Assembly: GCF_007859325.1 (NCBI RefSeq) | Contig: NZ_VOHK01000007.1 | Location: 62,001 to 126,000 of the forward strand | DNA length: 64,000 nucleotides | DNA from: Luteimonas marina | GTDB lineage: Bacteria; Pseudomonadota; Gammaproteobacteria; Xanthomonadales; Xanthomonadaceae | Direction: 5' to 3' | In this document: piece after piece, positions 25,828-33,129 of the stretch | Layout of the letters: each line of letters opens with the position of its first letter | How positions within the stretch are numbered: the first letter of the stretch is position 1 | Position numbers and translations under genes: made by a program | The notes under the pieces: generated by a model | What the model was told of the DNA's origin: nothing | The model's input: the letters and a program-made list of their open reading frames with translations, nothing else | Databases searched by the model: none

Positions 25828-26034
25828 ATGAGCTTCCTCAGCGGCCTCGGCGACATCGTTTCCAGCGTCGTCAACCTCGCGGTCACCGCCTATACCGGCA
25901 ACCCCATGCTCGGCCAGCTGGCCGGCGGCCTGGTCGGTTCGCTGCTCGGCGATTCCGGTTCCGGCAATTCCGGCTTCGATTCGGTGTTCAACGGCGCATT
26001 CAGCAACGGCTTCCTCAACGGCCTCAACGCCTGA
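25828..26034 (+). CDS. small glycine-rich amphipathic protein, T3SS-linked
   Basis: A 68-residue protein (MSFLSGLGDIVSSVVNLAVT...). It has a hydrophobic N-terminal half containing GxxxG-like spacing and a Gly/Ser/Asn/Phe-rich C-terminus (SGSGNSGFDSVFNGAFSNGF). It lacks cysteine and a cleavable signal. Its size and composition recall small secreted, harpin-like or pore-associated T3SS proteins, but I recognise no family. It has its own upstream palindrome site and an ATG with AGGAG 10 bases before it (gacAGGAGtccacacc). Confidence 0.65.
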   Translation: MSFLSGLGDIVSSVVNLAVTAYTGNPMLGQLAGGLVGSLLGDSGSGNSGFDSVFNGAFSNGFLNGLNA

Positions 26035-26130
26035 CGTGCCACGGGGGCTCGGCGACCGGCGCATGAAGCGACGGTCGCCGCAGGTCCCCGGACGCGCGCT
26101 CCTGCCGATGAACGGCTCCCCGGACCAGAC

Positions 26131-26592
26131 ATGAGCAAACGACCGCCCCAGCGCCACGCGGCCCGCAATCCGCCTGCGCCCGCCGTCGACAGCCGGCTGT
26201 CCGCCGTCGACCTGGACGCCCCGTCCGGATCGCAATCCGATGCGCCCCCGCCTGCAGCCGCGCGCGATGCCCGGCCCGCGCCGGTAGCGACCAGCCGCGA
26301 GGAACTCGTGGACCTGCTCGGCGACCTGCGGCAGCAGGGTAGCCTCGACGTCGCCGACGAAGCCGCCCTCCTGCGCAAGTACGACGGGCTGCTGGTGGAA
26401 CTGCGCGCGGAGAAGGCGCGACTGGAAACGGAATTCCGCGAGCGGATGTCCCGCGACGGGCCGGAGGAGACGAATGCGTGGCTGGCCGGGGCGGCGGAGG
26501 CGCTGGGTCGCCGTCAGGGCGAGCAGATGCGCCAGCTGATGACGACGATCCCCGCGCTGTCGGCGCAGTTCGGGCACGGCGATCGCGCCTGA
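26131..26592 (+). CDS. T3SS-linked protein with RDG-WL-LGRR motif, paralogue 1
   Basis: A 153-residue soluble protein of unknown function. It has a basic, proline-rich N-terminus (MSKRPPQRHAARNPPAP), a disordered linker and a helical domain from about residue 54. The end of that domain reads EFRERMSRDG...AWLAGAAEALGRRQGEQMR. The N-terminus resembles that of the 26801 gene, and the C-terminal motif is shared with the 26801 and 28708 genes. Small size and position suggest a secretion chaperone or secreted regulator, which is inference. Confidence 0.7.
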   Translation: MSKRPPQRHAARNPPAPAVDSRLSAVDLDAPSGSQSDAPPPAAARDARPAPVATSREELVDLLGDLRQQGSLDVADEAALLRKYDGLLVELRAEKARLETEFRERMSRDGPEETNAWLAGAAEALGRRQGEQMRQLMTTIPALSAQFGHGDRA

Positions 26593-26679
26593 ACCCAGGT
26601 GCCGACCCTGCAGGCAGCGCCTTCAGGCGCGACCGCAAGCCGCGCACTCGCCCGAACGCGACCGATACCGCGCGCGCAG

Positions 26680-26715
26680 GTGTTCCGAGGTCCCCTAGGG
26701 TCCGCCCCAGTTGTT
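26680..26715 (+). promoter_or_regulatory. CCCCTAGGGT palindrome upstream of the second accessory unit
   Basis: GAGGTCCCCTAGGGTCCGCC centred near 26697, 104 bases before the 26801 start. It contains the perfect 8-base palindrome CCCTAGGG. It is the third of the four sites. Confidence 0.45.
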
Positions 26716-26800
26716 GCCCCGAAGCGGTTCCGTAGACTCGATCACGACCCCCGACGGTTCTTCACGTCCTCCCGCAGAATCCTCTGGTAGATCTCTTCCC

Positions 26801-27421
26801 ATGGCCCGTCCTCCCCGTCGTCAGCCAGCGCGCAATCCGTCGCCTTCGTCGGCGGCCGTGGTGCCGCTGCGGCCGGCGACGCGCGAAGACGCGGACCAGG
26901 CTCCCCCGCAGGACGAACTGGACCGGATCGCGGACAGCCTGGTCGAGGAACTGGCGGCCACCCTCGAGGAGGGCGGCGTCCTCGGCGCCGACGACCGCGC
27001 CGCCCTGCGCGAGCAGGTCGAGCTTGCATTGCGGCAGCAGGTGGAAGCCGTCGCCGCCGGGCCGGTCGCGCCCGCCGCGGGCGCCGCCGCGTCCAGCCGC
27101 TCGGAATGGCTGGACACGATCGAAGGGCTGCGCGCGAACGCCGTCCTGACCGAAGAGGACGCGAACGCGCTGATCCGGCAACTCGACGTCATCCTGTCGC
27201 CGTCGCAGAACAAGGACGTGGACCTCGCCCTCGAGTTCGGCAGGCGCTTCCAGCGCGACGGCCAGGAACAGGCGCTGGCCTGGTTCAAGGCGCAGTTGAA
27301 CGGCACATCCACCCAATCTTCCCCGGACGAAGGCGGGAAGCCTTCGGAGCCGCCGGTGGCGCTGGCATCGGCCATCGTGAATTCGAAGTCGCGAAGGTTG
27401 CGCGGTCCGCCGCGTCGTTGA
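26801..27421 (+). CDS. T3SS-linked protein with RDG-W motif, paralogue 2
   Basis: A 206-residue soluble protein. The ATG at 26801 was chosen because it reproduces the N-terminus of the 26131 protein (MARPPRRQPARNPSPS against MSKRPPQRHAARNPPAP); a longer frame begins at 26711. Two helical segments follow: DELDRIADSLVEELAATLEE and a SRSEWLDTIEGLRANAVL...EFGRRFQRDGQEQALAWF unit that aligns with paralogue 1. The C-terminus is basic. Function unknown. A second needle-like gene follows after 61 bases, so the two are likely co-transcribed. Confidence 0.7.
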   Translation: MARPPRRQPARNPSPSSAAVVPLRPATREDADQAPPQDELDRIADSLVEELAATLEEGGVLGADDRAALREQVELALRQQVEAVAAGPVAPAAGAAASSRSEWLDTIEGLRANAVLTEEDANALIRQLDVILSPSQNKDVDLALEFGRRFQRDGQEQALAWFKAQLNGTSTQSSPDEGGKPSEPPVALASAIVNSKSRRLRGPPRR

Positions 27422-27482
27422 GCAGACAACGATCGCAGGCATTCGCACGAACAACCTTCAATGACTTATCCGGAGAATCGAC

Positions 27483-27818
27483 ATGGCTACCGACATCAGC
27501 AACTTCATCTTCAACAACATCGTCACCGGCGAGAACCTGGCGTCCTCGGAAACCTCGACCAGCAGCAAGAAGGCGCGCAACTTCTTCGAGGCGCTGGGCA
27601 AGGCGCTGGGCGAGATGCTGGGCAAGGAATCCGCGCGCCTGGTCGACGCGGCCGACCGCATGGTCGCGCACAGCGAGGAAAAGGACGGCAAGGCGTTCAT
27701 GGAGGCGTCCACCGACTTCCAGGTGGCCAGCCAGCGCTTCAACATCATGAGCAACACCGCGGCCACCGCCATCAAGTCGATTGGCGAAGGCCTGACCGGC
27801 ATCGCGCGCAAGCAGTAA
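27483..27818 (+). CDS. needle-like type III secreted protein (SctF family, copy 2)
   Basis: A 111-residue helical protein. Its last 30 residues (SQRFNIMSNTAATAIKSIGE, ending TGIARKQ) follow the needle-subunit C-terminal pattern even more closely than copy 1, and both end in ARKQ. The N-terminal half is different and more charged. It could be an alternative needle, a filament like EspA or EseB, or a needle-tip component. It sits outside the structural operon, among accessory genes. A GGAG element lies 6 bases before the ATG. Confidence 0.65.
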   Translation: MATDISNFIFNNIVTGENLASSETSTSSKKARNFFEALGKALGEMLGKESARLVDAADRMVAHSEEKDGKAFMEASTDFQVASQRFNIMSNTAATAIKSIGEGLTGIARKQ

Positions 27819-27898
27819 GCGCGCAAGGGCTGTCGCCGGGGAGGCCTTGCGGTCTTCCCGGCGCGGCCGCCGGACACGATGTGTTCAGAACTCCCGGG

Positions 27899-27934
27899 CG
27901 CCATGTCTGTCGAAGGCATGGCGTTCGTTTTTTT
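27899..27934 (+). terminator. Rho-independent terminator after the second needle gene
   Basis: Stem CGCCATG/CATGGCG with an 11-base loop, followed by TTCGTTTTTTT. It closes the 26801-27818 transcription unit. Confidence 0.8.
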
Positions 27935-27967
27935 GCCCTGCTGCTTCCGGTACTGCGGAGGATGCCC

Positions 27968-28708
27968 ATGAACAGACCTGCAGCCTTTCTTGTCCTGATC
28001 GCGGCCCTGGCGCTTCCGGGGGCCGCGCTGGCGCAGTTCGAGCCCAATGCGACGGCGGGACTCGCCGAAGGCTATCGCATGGACATGCTGCAAAGCCTCG
28101 TTCGCGACAGCACGATCCCGAAGCCGAAGCGTGCGCCCGACGGCCAATCCCGCGACGGTGGCGCAACCGTGCCGAAGGGGGCCGCTTCGGCGACGCGGGT
28201 GAGCTACCGGAACGAGGTGAGCACCCGGCTCAGGAGCGAGATCCTGCGCGAGTCCACCGGGAACGCGCGTTCGGACGAACTGCTGCGGCCGGTGATTTCC
28301 TCGGGCCGGCTGATGACCGAATACGGCAAGCTGATGCGGCACCTGGACCTGTCCTCCAACGACATCGCCGACGTGATGACTGCCTACCTGCTCGTCTCCA
28401 TGGAAGCGGTGAACGGGCAGACGCCCGGCGCGCGCGAACGCAGTGCGGCCAGGCGGGCGATCGCGGACAAGCTCGCCGCGTCGCCGGACCTGCGCAGCCT
28501 CCCGGCCGACGACAGGCAGGTCCTGGCCGAGCGCTACGCCTACTCCACGCTGTCGACGGGCCTGACGTTCCAGGTCCTGAGCCGCGCCAACCGGAAGGCG
28601 GAGCTGGACGAGTTCCGCACGCGCGTCAGGCGCAACGTCTCGCGTTCGACCGGCATCGACCCCGCGCGCGTGTCGATGACGGAAGCGGGCCTGACCGCGG
28701 TGCGGTGA
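27968..28708 (+). CDS. exported DUF6683-like protein
   Basis: A 246-residue protein with a clear Sec signal (FLVLIAALALPGAALAQ). The start at 27968 has GGAGG six bases upstream; the ATG at 27962 touches the ribosome binding site. The mature helical region (DLSSNDIADVMTAYLLVSME, then RAIADKLAASPDLRSLPADD) resembles DUF6683 proteins, which are found in many Xanthomonadaceae without known function. It follows a terminator and has no obvious palindrome site. It overlaps the next gene by TGATG, so the two exported proteins are coupled. Confidence 0.7.
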   Translation: MNRPAAFLVLIAALALPGAALAQFEPNATAGLAEGYRMDMLQSLVRDSTIPKPKRAPDGQSRDGGATVPKGAASATRVSYRNEVSTRLRSEILRESTGNARSDELLRPVISSGRLMTEYGKLMRHLDLSSNDIADVMTAYLLVSMEAVNGQTPGARERSAARRAIADKLAASPDLRSLPADDRQVLAERYAYSTLSTGLTFQVLSRANRKAELDEFRTRVRRNVSRSTGIDPARVSMTEAGLTAVR

Positions 28709-29097
28709 TGGCTGCCGTCATGCGGCGCAAGGCGTTGCCGTCGCGGATGAAGGCGCGGACAGGTGGATCGCGCACGACGCGTGCCGCCGTGTCCGCACCG
28801 CGCTTCATGGCGCTGGCCCTGTGCGCCATGCTCGTGGTCCCGGCGCTGGCGCCCGCGGCGCCTTTGGCGGGCGGCGCGCAGGACGCCGCCATCGACGAAC
28901 AGGCGCTGCGCGCCGACATGCAGCGCATGATCGAGCAGCGCCGGCGCGAACTGCTGCCGGAGTACGAGCGCCGCGTACGCCGCGACGGCAAGGCGAGCGC
29001 GGACGACTGGCTGCGCAAGCGGGCCGAGGAACTGGGCCGGCGCGATGGCGCCACGATCCGCCGGAAATACGACGGCCGCCGTTCCGGGGCGCGGTAG
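28708..29097 (+). CDS. exported protein with RDG-WL-LGRR motif, paralogue 3
   Basis: A 129-residue protein with a hydrophobic export segment at about 35-53 (MALALCAMLVVPALAPAAP). The ATG at 28708 overlaps the previous stop; an ATG at 28720 is possible. The mature part is short, helical and charged, and carries the motif shared with paralogues 1 and 2: EYERRVRRDG...DWLRKRAEELGRRDGATIR. Having the motif in one exported and two cytoplasmic-looking proteins is unusual. The neighbouring gap 29098-29241 lies between convergent genes, and I see nothing in it. Confidence 0.65.
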   Translation: MAAVMRRKALPSRMKARTGGSRTTRAAVSAPRFMALALCAMLVVPALAPAAPLAGGAQDAAIDEQALRADMQRMIEQRRRELLPEYERRVRRDGKASADDWLRKRAEELGRRDGATIRRKYDGRRSGAR

Positions 29098-29241
29098 AAG
29101 CGCGGAGATCGGCCCTGCACGCACGTGGTCACGTGGCCGCGTGCGGTGCCCAGCCTGTCCGGCGGCGCGATGGAGATGCCAAGTGCGTGCCCGCCGCGAA
29201 GGCGCGCTGACACCGTCGGGGCGACGACGACGAGGCAGGCT

Positions 29242-30786
29242 TCAGCGCATGCGCCTGGCGAGCAGCCAGGCCCAGAGTCCGGTGGCCAGTCCCGTGATCG
29301 TCAGCGCATTGCGCCAGGTCGTCGCGTGCGCCGGGTCGATGGGCAGCTTGAACAGGTCCGGCGCGACCGTCGCCAGCGCCGAGGCGAGGCAGCCGTAGGT
29401 GACGACGATCAGCGACCAGTACAGCCACTGCTGCCGGCGCGAGTGGCGGGCCTCGATGTCCTCGGTCCCGTCCGCATCGCCGTCGCCGACATGCCCTGCC
29501 GGGCGCCCGTCGTCGGCGTCTTCGTCGTCGTCATGGCGCGGCAGCATCAGCCCGGCTGCGGCCGTGTGCCCCGCCGCCGCGGCAGCAGCGTCCCTCGGCG
29601 GCGTCGGCGCGCGGCCATCGTCCGCGTCCGTTGCCCGCCCGCGACCCTGCCCGCCGCCGGATTCGTCGCTCCCGCGGCGCCCGTCGCGCGGGTGCTCGCC
29701 GTCGGCCTCTTCCTCCGCCGCCCCGGCCGCGCGGTCCGGGCGCTCCTGCTGCCGGGTTTCCTCGGGCTTGCGTGCCCGCAGTGCCGTCTGTGGCGCGTTC
29801 GCATGGGTGGTGCCGGCCGGGTTGCCGACCGCGGCCAGGGTGACGCCCGCGGCGCCGGACAGGCCGAGCAGTCCCCCCGGCGATCCGGGCTCCACCGCGG
29901 CGCTGGCGCCGTCCGCGCGTCCCGGTGGCGTCGCGTCGCCCGGTGCCCGCGCCTGCAGCGCCTGTTGCGCGGCCAGTTCCTGCAGGACCGACGCATGGCC
30001 CGCGGGGTGGCCGGATGCCGGCGCCGCATCCTGCGCGCCGGACGACGGGACGATGGACAACGTGCCGTCCGCGCGCGCCAGCAGCGCCGCCAGCGGCAGC
30101 GTCGCAACGGGACGCGATTCCGACAGCGTGCGCGCCTCGAACGCGCCGGCCATCGCCGTGGCCCGAATCTCCTCGCCGCTGCGGCCGGGCGACAGGGAAG
30201 CGGTGTCGCGTCCTCCCGCCATCGGCGCGCGATCGGCGGCCATCTGTTGTCCCGGGGCCTGGGCCAGGGCTTGCGCCTGGGCGCGTGTCGCCTCCGCGAA
30301 ACCGCGCGCGTCCGACGGTGGCGGCTGCCGGGCGTCGCGGGCCTCGGGCGCGGCGCGCGCCATGGCCTGGGCCAGCGGTTCGGACACCTGGCCGGCGAGT
30401 TCGCGACCGACCGCCGCGTGCTGGGTCACGAACTGCACCAGCTGGCGCAAGGCCTCCGGCGGAAGCTGCTGCAGTTCGCGGAACAGCGGATGCGACGGGT
30501 CGTGGCGCATCACCGTCGACAGCGTGTCGGCGAGCCGCGCGGCGTCCGCTTGCGAAAGCGGTGGCGCGCCTTCGCCGCGCATGGGCGGCGCGTCGGGCCG
30601 GGCATCGCGTGCGTCGCCGGTCTGCCAATGGGGGCCGGGAGGCCGCGGCGGCCGACCATCCTCCAGCTCCATGCCTTCGCCGGGCGCGTCTCCCGGTCCG
30701 GGCAGGTTCCCGGGGCCGCCATCCCGACCCGGCATCGGAAGCAGCGAGCGCAGCGCGTCGATGGGGGACGACGGGATGGACGTCAT
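29242..30786 (-). CDS. large low-complexity protein with two C-terminal membrane helices
   Basis: A 514-residue protein starting at 30784-30786 with GGAGG eight bases upstream. The N-terminal 80 residues are Pro/Gly-rich. Residues about 80-150 form a helical region (LADTLSTVMRHDPSHPLFRE, LQQLPPEALRQLVQFVTQHA), and a long Ala/Arg/Asp/Pro-rich region follows. Two membrane helices near the C-terminus (WLYWSLIVVTYGCLASALAT; ALTITGLATGLWAWLLARRM) end the protein. No signal peptide is seen. It could be a T3SS translocator or a secreted membrane effector, but I recognise no family. Its promoter region holds the best copy of the shared palindrome. Confidence 0.7.
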   Translation of the reverse strand: MTSIPSSPIDALRSLLPMPGRDGGPGNLPGPGDAPGEGMELEDGRPPRPPGPHWQTGDARDARPDAPPMRGEGAPPLSQADAARLADTLSTVMRHDPSHPLFRELQQLPPEALRQLVQFVTQHAAVGRELAGQVSEPLAQAMARAAPEARDARQPPPSDARGFAEATRAQAQALAQAPGQQMAADRAPMAGGRDTASLSPGRSGEEIRATAMAGAFEARTLSESRPVATLPLAALLARADGTLSIVPSSGAQDAAPASGHPAGHASVLQELAAQQALQARAPGDATPPGRADGASAAVEPGSPGGLLGLSGAAGVTLAAVGNPAGTTHANAPQTALRARKPEETRQQERPDRAAGAAEEEADGEHPRDGRRGSDESGGGQGRGRATDADDGRAPTPPRDAAAAAAGHTAAAGLMLPRHDDDEDADDGRPAGHVGDGDADGTEDIEARHSRRQQWLYWSLIVVTYGCLASALATVAPDLFKLPIDPAHATTWRNALTITGLATGLWAWLLARRMR

Positions 30787-30863
30787 GGCGCGCCTCCGCG
30801 AGGCCGGCGCGAAACGCGCCTGCAACAATCGCACGCTACGTCGCCGCCGCGCGTGCCGGTACC

Positions 30864-30884
30864 CGGGGTTGACCCTAGGGTCGG
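30864..30884 (-). promoter_or_regulatory. GACCCTAGGGTC palindrome upstream of the two-helix protein
   Basis: A perfect 12-base palindrome, GACCCTAGGGTC, about 88 bases before the start codon on the minus strand. It is the strongest of the four related sites near T3SS genes. Confidence 0.5.
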
Positions 30885-30939
30885 GCAAGGCTCCCGCCGC
30901 TCCTGCAAGAGCAAGAGCCGCGGGCCGGAAACGCAGGCG

Positions 30940-30967
30940 AAAAAAACGGGAAACCGATGGTTTCCCG
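30940..30967 (-). terminator. Rho-independent terminator for the acid phosphatase gene
   Basis: Read on the minus strand: stem CGGGAAACC/GGTTTCCCG with a 3-base loop, followed by seven T. It lies about 110 bases after the phosphatase stop and upstream of the next minus-strand promoter, insulating the two units. Between it and the phosphatase gene, 31030-31080 is strikingly AT-rich, with a direct repeat ATATAAAT, but shows no gene. Confidence 0.8.
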
Positions 30968-31074
30968 CTGAATCCGGCGTGGCCGGAGGACTTGTGTTGT
31001 GGCGGCGCCAGACTAGCGTGCGCCGGAAGCTAATGCAACACCTTAAATTGATTCATATAAATTATTGATATAAA

Positions 31075-32004
31075 TCATTTTTCATGCAGAAGCGCCTCGC
31101 GCTTCATGGCCCTGCGCGCCTCCCGCGGCTCGCTCCAGGCGTTGTTGAACACGGCCGGCTCCCAAGAGCCGTAGGTCGGGTTCGCCAGCATCCACCAGCG
31201 CTCGCCGAACCAGTCGCGGTACTCCTCCAGCAGCGCGGCGCGGGCCTCGGGCGTGTTGGCGACGACCTCGACGAAATCGCCGAGCTGGTCGCCGAACTGC
31301 ATCAGTACGCGGTATTCGCGGCCCGCCAGCCGGCGTCGGCACAGCTTCTCGCTGCCGTTCTGCTCGCAGCCCTCGACGTGGGTGCCGAGGCCGAGGAACA
31401 CGCTGTCGTCCTTCACCGGCAATCCGGCCTCGCGCAGGTTGGCGAGGGTGGCCTCTTGCAGGTGCACCGCGCGGTTGGACAGGTAGAGGATGGTCACGCC
31501 CTTCGCTTCGGCCGCCTTGGCGAACGCCAGCACGCCCGGCACGGGCCTGGCCTTCTTCTCCGCGACCCACTGGTCCCAGGTGACCTCGTCGTATTCGAGC
31601 CCGTTGCCGACCAGCCGCGCCTGGTAGGGCGAGTTGTCGAGCACGGTTTCGTCGATGTCCATGATCACCGCGGGCTCGAGGCCGGCGGCCGGCGCGGCCT
31701 GCTCGCGCTCGGCGGGCACCAGCGCGTCCCAGTTCGCCTGCGCCAGCGCGGCGTCGAGGTGGTCGGCGGCGGCGCGGAAGATCGAGATCGCGTTGGCCTG
31801 GTATTCGGCCGAGCGCTGCACCCAGAGCACGGCGTTGAGGTTGTCGTCGGCGCCGGTCGCGGCCGACGTCGCCGTCGCCGGTTCGGTGGAAGGGGCGGCG
31901 GCGGGCTGCGCGGCACCGTCGGGCGCGGTGAACGAGGTCGGCTTGCAGGCGGCCAGGACCAGGGCGGCGGCAAGCAGGGTCGCGGCGGGTGCTATCGCGC
32001 GCAT
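31075..32004 (-). CDS. HAD-family acid phosphatase lipoprotein (e(P4)-like)
   Basis: A 309-residue lipoprotein with lipobox LAAC near residue 20 ([13 protein letters not shown]). The catalytic HAD motif is DIDETVLDN, with the nucleophile Asp followed by Asp at +2, as in class B and class C-type bacterial phosphatases. LYLSNRAVH is motif II. The family removes phosphate from nucleoside monophosphates at the outer membrane (Haemophilus P4 is the model). The start at 32002-32004 gives the shortest complete signal peptide. Confidence 0.9.
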   Translation of the reverse strand: MRAIAPAATLLAAALVLAACKPTSFTAPDGAAQPAAAPSTEPATATSAATGADDNLNAVLWVQRSAEYQANAISIFRAAADHLDAALAQANWDALVPAEREQAAPAAGLEPAVIMDIDETVLDNSPYQARLVGNGLEYDEVTWDQWVAEKKARPVPGVLAFAKAAEAKGVTILYLSNRAVHLQEATLANLREAGLPVKDDSVFLGLGTHVEGCEQNGSEKLCRRRLAGREYRVLMQFGDQLGDFVEVVANTPEARAALLEEYRDWFGERWWMLANPTYGSWEPAVFNNAWSEPREARRAMKREALLHEK

Positions 32005-32133
32005 GTGGCGGGTTCCATCGATTCGGGATGGCCGGAGTGTAGCGAAGCCACGTTGCGGACTCCGCATCGCCGCCGATCGGGCGTAGTGGGTCGGCTATCC
32101 TGCCCGTACGATCGAGCGATGGAAGGAATGGAG

Positions 32134-32784
32134 ATGGATGCGGATGCGACGATCCTGCCGCTGACCGCGGTCGAGGCGCGCGTGCTGGGCTGCCTGATCG
32201 AGAAGCAGGCGATCACGCCCGACGTCTATCCGCTGACGGTCAACGCCGCGCAGGCCGCGGCCAACCAGAAGACCGCGCGCGAGCCGGTGCTGTCGCTCGA
32301 TCCCGGCGCCGTGCACCACGCGCTGCGCGAGCTCGAGCGCAAGGGACTGGTGAAGCAGGTGTTCTCCTCGCGCGCCGAGCGCTACGAGCATCGCGCGGAC
32401 GCCTGCTTCAGCCTGCCCGGGCCGCAGGTCGCGTTGCTCGGGTTGCTGCTGCTGCGCGGCGCGCAGACGCTGCACGAACTGCTGGCGCGCAGCGAACGCC
32501 TGCACGCCTTCGCCGACGCCGAGGACGTGCGCCACCATCTCGAACGCCTCGCGCAGCGTGCGCCGGCGCTGGCGGTGCTGCTGCCGCGCGCGGCGGGGCA
32601 GCGCGAGGATCGCTACGCGCACCTGCTGTGCGGGGATGTCGGCGTGCAGGCCGAAGCCGCTTCCGTGGCGGATGCGCGATCTGCTGCCGTGCCGGGGCTT
32701 GTGGCGCGCGTCGAAGCGCTGGAGGCGGACGTGGCCATGCTGCGCGAACAGCTGGCGCGGCTGCTGGCCGAAGGCGAGGGCTGA
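32134..32784 (+). CDS. yceH: YceH/DUF480 family winged-helix protein
   Basis: A 216-residue protein with two winged-helix units and the family opening [20 protein letters not shown]. The ATG at 32134 is preceded by AAGGA at a 6-base spacing; ATGs at 32119 and 32128 are in frame and would add five or two residues. The C-terminal 30 residues form a short coiled coil. Function is not established for the family. Confidence 0.9.
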   Translation: MDADATILPLTAVEARVLGCLIEKQAITPDVYPLTVNAAQAAANQKTAREPVLSLDPGAVHHALRELERKGLVKQVFSSRAERYEHRADACFSLPGPQVALLGLLLLRGAQTLHELLARSERLHAFADAEDVRHHLERLAQRAPALAVLLPRAAGQREDRYAHLLCGDVGVQAEAASVADARSAAVPGLVARVEALEADVAMLREQLARLLAEGEG

Positions 32785-32834
32785 GGCTGCGCGCGACCGG
32801 GCCGGCGCCGTCCAGGATGCGGAAAAGCAAACCC

Positions 32835-33047
32835 TGTCATTTCGACCGCAGGGAGAAATCTTCCTTCTCCCTGCGCCGGAGACGGGATTTCTCCCTGCGG
32901 TCGAAATGACAGTTTTTTCGGGTTGTTCACTCTCCGGCTGAAGAACCCCGGAAAAGCCGTCATCCCCGCGAAGGCGGGGATCCAGTGTCTTTGGCTGTTG
33001 GCTTGCAGGATCAAAGTCGCTGGATCCCCGCCTTCGCGGGGATGACG
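32835..33047. repeat. adjacent family A and family B hairpins
   Basis: Family A at 32835-32911 (TGTCATTTCGACCGCAGGG and its complement, followed by TTTTTT) and family B at 32958-33047 (CGTCATCCCCGCGAAGGCGG and its complement). Together they fill the 345-base gap between yceH and the convergent rep gene. The T-run after family A could let it act as a terminator. Confidence 0.9.
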
Positions 33048-33129
33048 GTGAAGGGGATGACGGCGGCAGGATGAGGGTGGGCAGGATGCCGGTTGGCGGT
33101 AGCCTCCCGCTCGCGTGCCGCGCTCGGAA

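Noticed and set aside
32835..32911. Family A hairpin plus T-run as a dedicated terminator for yceH
   Set aside because: The hairpin is a copy of a dispersed repeat; it may terminate transcription incidentally, but the stem is long and interrupted, so I kept it as a repeat.
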